Shown here: positions 47,986-59,944 of the stretch, one piece after another | How positions within the stretch are numbered: position 1 is the stretch's first letter | Layout: each line of letters opens with the position of its first letter | Assembly: GCA_944470555.2 (NCBI GenBank) | Contig: OX104129.1 | Location: 84,466,820-84,530,819, forward strand | Source: Heterobilharzia americana | Taxonomy: Eukaryota > Platyhelminthes > Trematoda > Strigeidida > Schistosomatidae | Length of the DNA stretch: 64,000 nt | Direction: 5' to 3' | Translations under genes and position numbers: made by a program | The notes under the pieces: generated by a model | What the model was told of the DNA's origin: nothing | The model's database searches: none | What the model saw: only the letters and a program-made list of their open reading frames with translations

Positions 47986-49190
47986 TATGACGACCTTTCA
48001 GAAGTGACAACTAGGATGTCTACAGTAAAGTAACGCCATGTTGTCAGCAGTACAGCATCCCATAATAGCTGAGGCAAGCATTAAGGAGAGTTCTCCATCT
48101 AAAGCAAGACACGCGACGAATGTCAAGTTAAGGCAAAGCAAATGACAAAGTAATATCACATCGGTTACGTTGAAAAGCGTGATACGCATAATGAGGGTAA
48201 AACTATTCAAATAATTATGACTACTGTGAAACACGGTGTTCAGGAGGGTTTTTCAAATCACTTTATCCATTACACCCACCTTAAGGTTTGGAAGGCTGAT
48301 TCATCCTGGAAACAATGCAAATCAATGCGACCTAACTTTGTACCACCAGACAATTTACAGTTGAACATTGAAATTGTGTAACCTGAGGAAGGGAGATACC
48401 ACCTAGTGTGAATAGGAATAGGGAGTAGGCCTTTCAGACTGGCCTACATCACAGATAATTTCAGTTGATATAAATGCTGAGAAGTGTTGTAGTGAAACTC
48501 TCAGGGGAATCAGAGTGCTCATCTTCGGGTTCGAGATCCTTGGTTGTGTAGATATCTGACGCTCGACTACAGTTCGAGAGATTTGAGCAGATTTCATTGC
48601 TGTGCATCGATCAGATATTTACGATTCAACAGGATCTGATATGCTGGCGTGCAGGCATACACGACTGCCACCGACACCTGCCATATTTCCTTACCTCAAG
48701 AAAGTATTCGACCTGGTTGATGGTGACGTGTTTCTGTTACGGTGAATGATTGGAAAGTGAGTAGGGAGAAATTTTACAGTGGTAATTATGGATCTCTACC
48801 TGAACCCTTACTGTTGGGTAAGAGTGAGAAGGTAACAACAACTGGTTGTGTCCACCACCATCGAAGTGGTCAATCTTCGTTTCGAACTTTATAATTGTGT
48901 TATTATATATTATGAGAAATAACTCAGTGTCATTGGAATTCACAAAATAAGTCGGCAAGGTGAATACTTTACGCGTGTGTAACGGGATTTTAAACTGCAT
49001 TTCAATCATCTTCGATCAGGATAATAAGTTTCTCAAGAGGATGGTGAATGAATAGCACAAGTTCACTATCACCATTTACTCAGAGAGTAAATGAAAGTGT
49101 ACACACGTGTTTGCACGTATCGTGACCACCAGTGAACTGGATGTTATGGATAACTCGACTGGCTACCTAATTACAATGATTCATTTTCTA
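47986..49190. other. Unassigned stretch
   Basis: No supported gene. The 90-codon minus frame at 48737-49009 has no recognisable motif. Confidence 0.3.
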
Positions 49191-49404
49191 AGGTGTATAT
49201 TACCTGTGTAATCTCGGAGTAGTATGTTGGAACAAACAACAAAAGGCTTGTTTAATTTCTTCTTCTTACTTCTTCTAACACACAAATGTGTGTGTACCAA
49301 GTCAACTGGTTAAAAATATCTTCTCTCTTATATTAGCAATCATCATTATCTATATGGAGCGTGTACGTGTATTGGTGAAGGTGTTCAATATACACAAGAA
49401 TGCC

Positions 49405-49408
<4 letters not shown>

Positions 49409-49436
<28 letters not shown>
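49409..49436 (+). repeat. (TC)n microsatellite, copy in unit C
   Basis: Same microsatellite as at 28081-28109, inside the duplicated block. Confidence 0.95.
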
Positions 49437-49439
<3 letters not shown>

Positions 49440-49542
49440 ATCAGACTATTCTAGAGAGTTACACAAAGGAGTACACACAACAACATCAAAAGTTCACGCA
49501 AATCAGTCTATTCAGTAGAAAGCACAGAAAAACAAAGAATTA

Positions 49543-49676
49543 TCAGTAGGCAGTGGTGTTGATAATTGGTTTATTAATTAGAAGAGTAATCAGAAAGTTC
49601 ATCACTGTGATCATTAGTAGCATTTTTACAAACAGTTTCAACTTGATTGACGGTGAACATCTCGTTTCGCCTTGAT
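49543..49676 (-). CDS. Candidate terminal exon of family, unit C
   Basis: It begins after the acceptor TATTTATAG. Spliced from the GTGAGTAT donor at 49833, the frame continues QGETRCSPSIKLK and LLMITVMNFLITLLI to a TGA at 49543. An alternative frame (RRNEMFTVNQVE ... SDYSSN, then TAA) would fit a hydrophilic tail but needs a different donor. AATAAA lies at 49575-49570. The exon is an intact near-duplicate of 28215-28348. Which frame is used is unknown. Confidence 0.35.
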
Positions 49677-49833
49677 CTATAAATACATAGAGTGTAAGTT
49701 GAAAAATATTTAGAGAAAAGTATTTTGTAGGAGAAATTGTTTGTTGAGCATCTAATATTCTGTTCACTTGGTGAGAGTTGATTGAGCGATAGAGATACCT
49801 ATTCTCACCTACTTATTGTTCTCGTATACTCAC

Positions 49834-50044
49834 TCTGTTTTTCTAACTGAGCATATGACTTCCACCTACACAATATGTTGATGAAAGCGATAATTTGCAG
49901 CCCAACCATTCCCATGAGTTGAGTAACACGTAATGGTGAGTAAATATTGGAGATATTCGTCACCTTCTTGGCCATGGGATGTAGTTGAATAGGTTTCTGA
50001 ATGCATCCTACATCCTGCACACTGTCACCTCTCTTTCGAATCAC
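49834..50044 (-). CDS. Candidate transmembrane exon, unit C
   Basis: The frame reads SVQDVGCIQKP, then a hydrophobic span (LMGMVGLQIIAFINIL), then a basic flank CRWKSYAQLEKQ. It is closed by a near-perfect donor, GTGAGTAT, at 49833-49826. Its position relative to the next exon resembles that of the transmembrane exon of unit B. The acceptor is not settled. This would be the membrane anchor of a single-pass protein. Confidence 0.4.
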
Positions 50045-50659
50045 TACTCAAATTATTTAGGCAGTTAGTCTGCATCATCTATTCACATGAGATTGGCTTT
50101 CTTTGCATGATTCGCTGTCACCCATTACTATCTTCATGTCATCATTACAGTCAAACAAATGTAACTGCCACTGCAACCATTCCACTGACAATTCAGTCAG
50201 TAAGAACATGTCACAGCAATGTACATTTGCAGCTTTCATATCCATTTTCGAGGAAGCCGGACATTTTTATGTGTGTTCCTCCTCTGTTTGTAAATTCACT
50301 CACCTTACCATATTATGCTGGTGGTGATCAAGTAACTCGATCATTTGGTTGCAGTTTGTGTGAGATGCGACTCAGTGTTTGGCAGTGATCATCAGACACT
50401 GAAATCACTCTCTGCTTGATTTCGTGTCACTACGAAGATTGGAGGCTTCATTCTGATTCTGATAAAAGGGATGTATCAACCAAGCATCAAGTATCATTGA
50501 AGCAATGTCAAGATGTCGTCGGAGAAGACATTCATTTGTGCGATTTTAGTCTGATGTAGAGATGTGTGTAGCATGTGGACGGCATCATCCCACTGACCAG
50601 AATTCCTGCATACATGTGAGGATAGATGATCCTTGTAAATGTCTGCGCACAGAACACTG

Positions 50660-50866
50660 TTACTCGCAAATCAATGTTGTAGGCGAATCTGATGAGCGTA
50701 TTTGGTGAGAGTGTCGACCGACACATGTCTCTACGCAAACACTTTTCCCTTGCCACCAATATACTTCGTTCATGTGCTTCAATCCCTTGTTTAGTTCCTT
50801 GCAGTGACTTGTCAGCTTCTTAGCTTCATCATTTACATATTCAACTAAATTCCATCTAACTGACAT
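50660..50866 (-). CDS. Candidate extracellular exon, unit C
   Basis: The minus frame reads VRWNLVEYVNDEAKKLTSHC, KELNKGLKHMNEVYWW and SVCVETCVGRHSHQI, with four Cys. Exact splice sites are uncertain. I do not recognise it. It lies upstream of the transmembrane exon in minus-strand order. Part of it is similar to unit B near 60720 only at the nucleotide level. Confidence 0.3.
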   Translation of the reverse strand: MSVRWNLVEYVNDEAKKLTSHCKELNKGLKHMNEVYWWQGKSVCVETCVGRHSHQIRSSDSPTTLICE

Positions 50867-51967
50867 TCGACGAGATTACTTGATGTCTAGATACCGGTTA
50901 GAATGTATTTGTGTCCTGTAGACGCTAGTATCCAAATGACATCCTCTCCTTCATTTCATCCTACAATCGAACATGAGTATTTCTCCTTGTTCATTTCCTA
51001 CCTCGTAGGTGAATTGAATTGTAACAGTTATTCGTTTGCTTAATATGTGGATTTAGTTTCAATCAACTCTAAAGCAAATACTTCTCTTCAACTTCAGATT
51101 CTCTCTGACACTACTGTTGAGATTCTACAAAACCTCTTGTCGTTAGGTGGGAAATCCTATATTCCAAACCTCTGTATTATCTCCCCACATCAACAAGTGA
51201 TTCCTTGATACATGAAAGACAAGAGATGACGCACTGCACTTCATCATTGTTCATCTACAAGTTAACTTGTTTCTATGCAGCTGACTACATCAACCTAATA
51301 TGCACTCATTTGAAGAATATGCTTGCCTTGCGAACATTAACCAGTGTGTTTGTTGAAGGTCAAAAACAAAGCCGTGTCTAGCTCTGTTGTTGTTGGAAAG
51401 CTTGAAGACTGTGGACATCTGGCTTCTCTGGAAGCCTCGTTAAAAGTTATTTACAAAGTTCAAACAAATCATTCGAAAATGATGAGGACTGGACACTTGT
51501 GTTCAGTCGAAGCTTTGGCAATTCAATGATTCCAACTTCTAGTGAATATTCAAAGGAGGTGTGTATAAACACTTTCTTCACCGTGGCATTACACAGATAT
51601 TCTACATCTCTTTGCATTCTCTTTACTCACCCTTTCACACGTCTCGATTTCTCCAGATGACAACACTTCAGGTTCAGTAATTCACTCTATCAAAAATATT
51701 TGAAACTGTTTCTTGTCAACTTGTTTCACCATTAAGCTTTGTGACAAAGTTCGACCAAGCCATTCAAATATGATGATGATTCGACGCTTGTGAGCAGTCG
51801 AAGCTGAGTCAGTTCAAAAACTCAAGCCGAATAGTTATGCACCATTACATTGTGCATTATCTGTGATCGGTGGATTTGTAGACTTCGGTTGAAACTGAGT
51901 GGTGATTTATTGTGGAGTTAGATTATTAATCATAACACAGTCTTTGATGTGGCTTGTTTATTCACAG

Positions 51968-52252
51968 ATGTTCCTGATTTTGGAGCTCAAGATGCTACTC
52001 GTCAGTATGCTGATCTCCACCCTAATCAATATTTGAACGGAAGCAGTTTCTGCGAAAGAATCAATCCTATCAAGTCTGAATTACAAGAATTTTATCATGA
52101 TGTTCTCGGTGTGGTAATGCTTACTCCATTCTGTCCATTATTAGTAAATCACTTTTTTATGACTAATGTTGAGGTGATAGACATCAAATTTACAACTGGT
52201 AGAAGAAAAGCTTTGTTAAATTGGCAACAGCGATATCCAGACAAGACTGAAA
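51968..52252 (+). CDS. Candidate internal exon of 285 nt, phase 1-1
   Basis: It lies between a strong acceptor (GGCTTGTTTATTCACAG) and a donor GTAACA. The frame enters with two bases and leaves with one, so the exon is symmetric and 95 codons long. It reads VPDFGAQDATRQYADLHPNQ, FCERINPIKSELQEFYHDVL, TPFCPLLVNHFF and RKALLNWQQRYPDKTES. Composition and splice sites suggest real protein. The family is not recognised. A CA microsatellite follows the donor at 52257-52280. It may belong with 47444-47674, but that exon would be upstream and terminal, so probably not. Confidence 0.5.
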
Positions 52253-52256
52253 GTAA

Positions 52257-52280
52257 CACACACACACACACACACACACA
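52257..52280 (+). repeat. (CA)n microsatellite
   Basis: Short CA run directly after the donor of the 285-nt exon. Confidence 0.9.
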
Positions 52281-52329
52281 GAATCTCTTTAACGCTCAAC
52301 ATAAATATATTGAGGATTATTTCTAGGGA

Positions 52330-53420
52330 TAGTATGAAGAAATGTAGGGAAAATATCAGTTTTCAACTGTAGCGTTTCAGTCAAGAAATGGTTGAAACGA
52401 TGACAATTAGGGAACAGGAGTAGTTAAAGCCAAACCAGCCAATACAATCTACAGACTGCACAAAAATTATCGGAAGTTCATTCCACAAACACTCAAATAA
52501 CTCGACTAATCGAAATCAGTTCATAAAGGAAATTGAAGAGACTGAAGTAGGCGAGCGAGGAATGATCATCAATACAAAAGAGTGGCGAAGTTGAAGTGAA
52601 CAGAATTTATTGAACACATGCAGACCGGTGAATCAACGTAGAAAGGTGGATCATTTCAAGTTGTCATGTCTCACAGAAACATTGCGGACACTTATAAGAA
52701 AGCTTTATTTCCTCACCACTATACGCTCACTGAAGTAGTGTGATGGGTTCCATCTTGCATTGATGACTACATCGGCAGCTACGGATGAAGACCGGAAACG
52801 ATGAAGCTTGCACTATTCTATCCTGGTTGGAGGACAGGTCTTCGGAGGAAGTCACCGACTGACTCACTCACCTAGTCAACTATCTGCTGAACACGCAGTC
52901 AGTAAGTGCTGAAATGCCTGAGTGCTGCTGTTCAACCACGGTGAGAGAAGGCATGACACTAGCTGAGTAACGGATGGAGATACAGCTGAACCTAAGCCTG
53001 GCAATCGACACTGTCCGATCAATGATCTACTGGTTGATACGCTCGAATTAGAGGACTTCTCTGTCACTTGGAGTGCATGGCCTGATGTGTAATCTGTTTT
53101 CATTCAGTAGGCTCAATTAGAAGCCGTCCATATGTAGATCCCATACTGATCAACACTGAGAATAATTAATCTGAAAATAGGATTGAACTACATCGACTGA
53201 GTGCATATCTTCCTACTTCGCAGAACAGACTGCAGTGAACAGGATGACACAATTGAATGCTATCTCCTTCACTTGATTCAGGAGAAGGAGAGATTCTATA
53301 CACGCGTCAGCTGAACGCACTACTGTGACCCGTGTTCACCAACCCTTACACCCTCACCAATTCCATCATCTTTGTCACCGATAAACTGAAAAATCCACTT
53401 ACATCCACCCCTTACCTATC
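52330..53420. other. Unassigned stretch
   Basis: No gene supported. The last 100 bases lead into LTR element B; the target duplication AGTT is at 53424-53427. Confidence 0.35.
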
Positions 53421-53427
53421 AGGAGTT

Positions 53428-53859
53428 TGTAGTGCACCTTCCTGGCACCAAAATATAACTAGGGCTAAAATAAATAGTTTAAATTAAATTAACTAAATAA
53501 ATCTCTAGCTTGCCTCCGGATGCTTAGGGTGTTTTAAGTTTTGTTTTAACGAGCATGCATCCGAGCAGGCTTGGACGCCATTTTTGCGCTCCATTGTGCT
53601 GATTACCACGCACGTACTCCGAGTCCCTAGTTCAGCCTTACAAGCCAGATAAGTTGATTAAACTTTTCCCTCATTCATTATTATTACATTTACCTTAAAT
53701 ACATAGCTCCTTTAAATACATTGCGTATCAGTTCTTTTGATTTGTGTTTTGTTATCAGTACTTACACGTTAGGTAAAGTACTGGTTAAGCAGGTACTAGA
53801 GCACATCAAATTAAGTAGGGTTGATCAAACGTTACGGAATTGTAACACGCATCCCTACA
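53428..53859 (+). repeat. 5' LTR of element B
   Basis: TGTAGTGCACC...CATCCCTACA, 432 bp. It shares a TTACCACG variant with the 3' LTR of B that A does not have (TCACCACG in A). Confidence 0.95.
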
Positions 53860-53863
53860 AAAT

Positions 53864-53881
53864 TGGTGAGCCCGAGTATCA
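53864..53881 (+). other. Primer-binding site of element B
   Basis: TGGTGAGCCCGAG, four bases after the LTR; identical to A. The priming tRNA is not identified. Confidence 0.6.
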
Positions 53882-54043
53882 CTTCTTACTTTGTCTAGTA
53901 CCTTTGTTCTCTTGCGTTGATTTGTCTGGCCTATTTTGTTTTTGGCACGTCTAGCGTTTTTTTATTATTGCACTCCTCATTGGTTATTTTTGCATTGTAA
54001 TTTTTTTTATTATCACTATCGTGCCTCGTTAATTCCCTGATCA

Positions 54044-54879
54044 ATGGCGGATAACGACTCGACTGCGCAGATGGCCATAACCCTCCAGCTTCCCACCTTC
54101 TGGGCCCACAGACCATCTGCATGGTTCTCCCATGTGGAAGCTCAGTTTGCCTTGAGACACATTCAATCACAAGAAACTAAGTCCAACTTAGTCATCGTCA
54201 GCTTACCGGAAAATGTGATTGAAGACGTCTCAGATGTGCTAGATGACCCAGCACCGAATCTTTACGATCGCCTCAAAACCGCCCTCATCAAACGTGTTGC
54301 ACTTACTGACCAGCAGAAAGTGCAAGAACTTTTCAGGGATGTGCATCTGGGTGATCGCAAGCCGACGCAACTGCTTCGTCAGATGAAGCAGCTGATTGCT
54401 GACTTCAACATTGATGAAGCATTTCTCAAGCAACTGTGGTTACAGAGGTTACCACAGTCGGTTCAAGGGATCCTCGCACCCTTCCATAAGTGTCCCTTAA
54501 TAGAGTTGGCGGAAGCGGCTGACAGAGCTGTGGATGCTACGAAACCCAACACTAGTATCTCAGCTGCACTGTCTACTGCCACGGATTCGTTCAAAAACCC
54601 TCCCTCGGCTGTTGAGCCAACAAGTTTCGATGTTATAGCTCACATCTCAAAATTGTATGAGAGTTGTGCAGCATCAGGAACGAAATGCGGTCTGGTAGTT
54701 CTTCCAACGGTCGCACGTCTCGCTCGCGCAACAGGTCTGCCTCCCGTACCGGTAGCAGACGTTCCAAATCGCGACAATCCCAACCCAGGTTGTGCTGGTA
54801 CCATAAACGTTATGGTGCCAATGCCAAAAGGTGCACTCGACCTTGCACCTTCGAGGCTAACCAGGCGGGAAACGTGTGA
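54044..54879 (+). pseudogene. gag of element B, one frameshift
   Basis: Met at 54044. The capsid-like part is the same as in A. A one-base gap near 54660 breaks the frame at KLYE; the correct frame continues 54664-54879 with an Arg/Ser-rich segment and the zinc knuckle CWYHKRYGANAKRCTRPC. This is the unusual Cys/His spacing of CsRn1-type elements. gag ends at TGA 54877-54879, and pol opens around 54876 in the -1 frame, so gag-pol expression probably uses a -1 shift or reinitiation. Confidence 0.88.
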
Positions 54880-57800
54880 GCCAGCACGTGACGGCGACTA
54901 ACGTCGCTGGCGAGCCACTTCCATGTCGCCTCTTCTTCGTCACTGATCGACATTCTGGGATACGCTTCCTAGTTGACACTGGGGCAGAAGCTAGCGTCAT
55001 CCCACCTACGAAGGAAGAGCGTCTGCGGCCAATGTCTCTGCAACTTCGTGCCGCCAACGGTTCGCCCATCACAACCTATGGTCGGAGATTCCTCGATCTC
55101 AACCTTGGATTGCGTCGTCCCTTTCGTTGGGTTTTCATAGTGGCAGATGTGACCACCGGCATTATTGGTATGGATCTCTTGCAGCACTATCAGCTGCTGG
55201 TAGATGCTGGCAAGCATAAGTTGATAGATTCTACCACAACACTCTCTGTTTCCGGTATAGTCACAAAGACGCCGCCCCTCAGTCCCGTGTACTGCACGAC
55301 GGACGCTTCTAGTCCCTACGCGTCTATCATTCAGTCCTTTCCGGATGTCTTTAAGCCAAGTCGTTGTGTCCCTTGTGTGACTTCGAACGTTTCTCATCAC
55401 ATAACGACGACTGGCCCGCCAGTGTTTGCGAAACCACGGCGATTATCCCCGGAGAAACTGCGTGCTGTAAAAGCCGAGTTCGAACACATGCTTGAAATGG
55501 GAATAATCAGACCATCCAACAGTCCATGGTCTTCACCCTTGCATGTGGTACCCAAGAACAATGGCATGGACTGGAGGCCTTGTGGTGACTACCGAAGGCT
55601 CAACGCTAAAACGATTCCAGATCGTTACCCAGTCCCTCACATTCACGACTTGACTGCATCTTTAAAAGGCTCGGTTATCTTCAGTAAGCTTGACTTGACG
55701 CGTGCATATCATCAGATCCCGGTTCATCCTGATGATGTTCCCAAGACAGCCGTCATTACACCGTTTGGTCTTTTTGAGTTCCTCCGTATGCCTTTTGGTC
55801 TTCGCAATGCAGCACAAACCTTCCAACGTTTTATTCACGATGTTTTACGTGGACTCGATTTCGCCTATGCCTACCTAGACGATATACTAATCGCTAGTCC
55901 AGACGAAGACACTCATTTTAACCACTTGAAACAGGTTTTCGCCAGACTGTCAGAGCATTCGATGACAGTCAACCTGGCCAAATGCCAATTGGCGTTCGTT
56001 CACTAAAATTTTTGGGACACGTTATCGACGAGCAAGGCATTCGCCCACTACCTGAAAAGGTACAGGCGATCCAAGACTTCCCAGTCCCAGCGTCACTTAA
56101 AGCTCTGCGTGTGTTTCTGGGTATGGTGAGCTATTATCGTCGCTTCGTTCCCCAATGTGCACACATTTTGACTGCACTGACCGACCTGCTGAAAAGTAAA
56201 TGTAAAACTTTCAGCTTGACTCCTGAGGCACTAGAAGCATTTCGCAAGATCAAAACCGCAATAGCAGACGCCACGATGCTGGTGCATCAAGACGTAAACC
56301 TACCTCTTAGCATTGCGGTTGACGCCTCTAACACGGCCATTGGAGCTGTGTTGCAACAACTTTCGGATCACACTTGGATCCCAGTTGCATTCTTCTCTCG
56401 GAAGTTATCCACCTGCGAAATGCGGTACAGCACTTTCGGCAGGGAACTGCTCGCCATATATGCCTCAGTGAAACATTTTCGTCATTTTGTGGAAGGTCGT
56501 GACTTCATCATCTTTACCGACCATAAACCTCTGACGTATGCCTTACACACCACTACTGACAGATATTCACCGCGTGAATTACGTCACCTAGATTATATTT
56601 CGCAATTCACGTCGGACATCCGTCATATTTCTGGTGTGAATAACCCTGTCGCGGACGCACTGTCTCGCGTTTGCACCACTACTTTGCCTCGAGCAGTCGA
56701 CTTACGGAAGATTGCCGAACTTCAGGATTCAGACGAGGAGATTGAAAAACTTCAACACTCATCCTCTCTGAAGATACAGCGTTACCGCTCCTGAACAGTG
56801 AAGTGTCAATATTGTGCGACACCTCCACAGGCACACCCAGACCGGTTGTTCCTTTATCCTTGCGTAAGCATGTTTTTGATGCTTTGCACAATCTTTCACA
56901 TCCTGGCATCCGCGCCACTGACAAGCTCATATCTGCTAGGTTTGTTTGGCCTGGTATTAACCGTGATGTTCGAAACTGGACACGGTCATGTATTCAGTGC
57001 CAACGTTCCAAGGTGAATCGTCACAACATCCCACCACTTGGAACTTTCGCCAAACCTGACTCACGATTCGCTCATGTCCACTTAGACATTGTCGGCCCAC
57101 TTCCACCCTCCGATGGATATAGTTACCTACTGACATGTGTCGATAGGTTTACTCGCTGGCCGTTAGCCATCCCACTGTCTAACATTACTGCCGAAACAGT
57201 AAGTCGGGTTTTCGTCGAAGGATGGGTTTCACAGTTTGGATGCCCTTCCACCGTGACAACCGACAGAGGCCAACAGTTCGAATCCGCTACCTTCCAGAAG
57301 CTGATGAATCTGTTGGGATGCAAACGCATCCGCACTACCGCATATCATCCAGCTTCCAATGGTTTGGTCGAGCGATTCCACCGACACCTTAAGAGCGCAC
57401 TAATGGCAGTCGACAATATGAAATGGACTGAGTCTCTGCCGTTGGTTCTTCTCAGCATCCGTTCTACACTCAAGACTGATATACAGTGTACACCTGCTGA
57501 GTTAGTTTACGGTAGTAACTTACGTTTGCCGGGTGAGATGGTCGCTTCAGACTGCAGTGACCCAACTCCTACCGATATCCATGGCTATGCTCAAACTCTT
57601 AAGTTACACATGCGTCGCCTCCAACCCTCATCCACACGGATACAGTGTAGACGGGTGCAGCTGGATAAAAGACTCCAAGATTGCACTCACGTCTTTGTGC
57701 GTTGAAAAATGACTGTATAACCCTTACAGCCACCATACGACGGACCCTTCAAGGTTCTCAGTAGGAAAGAAAAGTTTTTCGTCATTGACAGATCTGGACG

Positions 57801-58038
57801 GCAGGATTCTATAAGTGTCGATCGTTTGAAGGCAGCTTATATAGAGGACGACCCGCCTTCCTCTACACCGACACAACTAGAAAAACCCTTGCCGCCGGAC
57901 TCCCTAACAGACTCGTTTAGTCGCGCGTATCCTGAACCTTCTAAAAGAGCCACGTCTAGTAACACTGATCCAGTACCCTCTACACGTGCTGGGAGGCGTG
58001 TACATTGGCCCAAGCGATACGCCGATTTCGTTAATTAG
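54876..58038 (+). pseudogene. pol of element B: PR, RT, RNase H, integrase
   Basis: Protease has [11 protein letters not shown] at about residue 30. RT spans 55400-55980 with the catalytic YLDDILIA near 55873-55896. RNase H (VDASNTAIGAVLQQ, FTDHKPL) spans 56300-56680. Integrase (56803-57705) shows a zinc region (HNLSHPGIR, CIQCQ) and the D,D,E core: HLDIVGPLP, TTDRGQQFES and NGLVERFHRH. The C-terminal GPY/F-like part (PPYDGPFKVLSR) and a tail (RRVHWPKRYADF) follow to 58038. Breaks: one-base gaps near 55987 and 56744, and in-frame TGA 57703-57705 and TAA 57718-57720. Element A is intact at the first two sites, so those breaks arose in B or in its sequencing. Confidence 0.92.
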
Positions 58039-58660
58039 CCCCAGAGCAACTTCACACTTGGTGAATTCGGAGTTTCAACTACTTTGTCGTGGCATACACT
58101 TTCAATGCGTTTTCATATCTAAAGTTTTCAAAGTCTTGTTTACTACTTTGCAAACAGTTTTTTTTAAAAAAAAGAAAAACCAAAAATACAATTTAAATTC
58201 CGAAACTTTTTTTGGTTGGTTATTATTTTTTTTCTGTACTCCTCCCACTTCGAATTGTTTGGTTTTCCTTTTCTTAGCACTCTAATGTCCCATTTCTTTC
58301 TTCTTGCAGAACCTAGAAAATGCGTTGAAAATTGGATACAATTGGCCGCTGACGATGCTACTTGGATCGTTCTTCGGTTCTCTTTGTACCAATTTCCCCC
58401 TGTACACCCCCCCGTAGATTAAGAAGCAATAGGGAAAAGTAGACGGAGGCTTTGGGTCACCTTCCACCACTGCGAGAAGGGTTGCGTCTAGACGCAAAGT
58501 TCTCTTACCTCGTAGGTGTGCATAGTTGCACTAGCTTCGGAGACCCACACGTCACCTACTCCATCACCAATATGGAAAGGTGTTGCGTGTCCGCCTCGCA
58601 GTCGCCTCCTAGGATCGAAGGTTGCCGGTATCCCAACAACCTTCTAGGAGGGGGATAACC
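58039..58660 (+). other. 3' region of element B with A/T tracts
   Basis: It contains an A-rich and a T-rich run (58158-58232), a pyrimidine tract with TTCTTGCAG near 58301-58310, and small frames (58312-58422, 58452-58658). It ends with the polypurine tract AGGAGGGGGATAACC. Confidence 0.6.
58312..58422 (+). CDS. Possible spliced small ORF after pol, element B copy
   Basis: Directly after a pyrimidine tract and CAG acceptor, a frame reads PRKCVENWIQLAADDATWIV and ends VHPPVD and a stop. The same frame is kept in element A. No domain recognised; it could be a third product made by splicing, or untranslated sequence. Confidence 0.25.
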   Translation, partial: PRKCVENWIQLAADDATWIVLRFSLYQFPPVHPPVD

Positions 58661-59092
58661 TGTAGTGCACCTTCCTGGCACCAAAATATAACTAGGGCTA
58701 AAATAAATAGTTTAAATTAAATTAACTAAATAAATCTCTAGCTTGCCTCCGGATGCTTAGGGTGTTTTAAGTTTTGTTTTAACGAGCATGCATCCGAGCA
58801 GGCTTGGACGCCATTTTTGCGCTCCATTGTGCTGATTACCACGCACGTACTCCGAGTCCCTAGTTCAGCCTTACAAGCCAGATAAGTTGATTAAACTTTT
58901 CCCTCATTCATTATTATTACATTTACCTTAAATACATAGCTCCTTTAAATACATTGCGTATCAGTTCTTTTGATTTGTGTTTTGTTACCAGTACTTACAC
59001 GTTAGGTAAAGTACTGGTTAAGCAGGTACTAGAGCACATCAAATTAAGTAGGGTTGATCAAACGTTACGGAATTGTAACACGCATCCCTACA
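58661..59092 (+). repeat. 3' LTR of element B
   Basis: 432 bp, followed by the target duplication AGTT. One mismatch to the 5' LTR seen. Confidence 0.95.
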
Positions 59093-59944
59093 AGTTGTTT
59101 ATGCCCTACTGACACATACTTTGACCACTTTTCACTACGAGGAGAATTGAAATGAAGAATTTGGTAAGCAATGGCATCTCGTAATCTGAATATTCTATAT
59201 GCGTCTGATGTTTGTCAAACGTAAAGTGATATACCACACCATGTGACATTGAAAACTACTTCGACGATGACTAATACGAAGTAGGTCATAGTTTTGATGA
59301 CTTCATCTATCAATCAGTCATTTCATATTGATATATTCTAGGGGACTATGTTCACCACATCCTACACGCCACTCATTCTCTTTCATTTCTCCACGCTCAT
59401 TCACATTCGCACAACAATCATCATCACTGATCTCATTTATTTTCCAAACCAACTTCTAATGCCTACACAACGAGTAGTATTGCCACGTGTTTGATATACT
59501 GAGTGAAATTCCGACATGCTTCTCATCTCCTCTGCTCGCAAGAAATCTGGGAATGAGAACATTCGAGAAACACTAAGATATCGGATATCAGTCTGTCGCA
59601 AACAACATTAATCATTTAAATTTCAGACAGATGAGGGAGACAACTGAGCAGTCACTCACAGTCCCAGGTAACACACTGATCACTCACCCCAGAATGAACT
59701 GCTTGTTTACATTCGTCGCTTCACGAGTCAACTATACCTTCTGTAAGTTAACAGCAAAATTGTAAGAAGACGAGATTTGTGTTTGTAAAACGTGCATATG
59801 GAGAGTGGAAAATATCAAAGAAATACAAGGAAATCAAGCAAAGTTGAAGTTACTGAGAATACAAAGAGATGTGGAAGTGTTTATGAAAAATGAAGAATTC
59901 AGCATCTCTCCGAATCTTCATATGAATTTCATCGATTTCATACT

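Larger units (their letters stand above)
49200..50870 (-). other. Unit C of the duplicated gene-family locus
   Basis: 49300-49850 matches unit A (27990-28540). 50150-50620 matches unit B (60185-60650) in diverged form. Its candidate minus-strand exons are 50660-50866, 49834-50044 and 49543-49676. It lacks the tandem cassettes of unit B within the visible range. Confidence 0.55.
53428..59092 (+). mobile_element. LTR retrotransposon B, Ty3/gypsy (CsRn1-like), complete
   Basis: 5,665 bp with 432-bp LTRs, flanked by AGTT at 53424-53427 and 59093-59096. This is a 4-bp target duplication, usual for gypsy-type integrases. It contains a PBS (53864), gag (54044-54879), pol with PR-RT-RNase H-integrase (54876-58038), a 3' region and a polypurine tract (58646-58660). 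The two LTRs differ at one position that I could see (53755 versus 58988), indicating a recent insertion. The coding frames are broken by several single-base gaps and two stops. Confidence 0.95.

Noticed and set aside
53721..53954. 77-codon frame in the LTR and leader of B (also 41658-41939, 37535-37747)
   Set aside because: It lies across the LTR end and PBS; repeated only because the LTR is repeated, and no domain is visible.
58282..58497. Antisense frame in the 3' region of B
   Set aside because: Shadow frame; no independent support.
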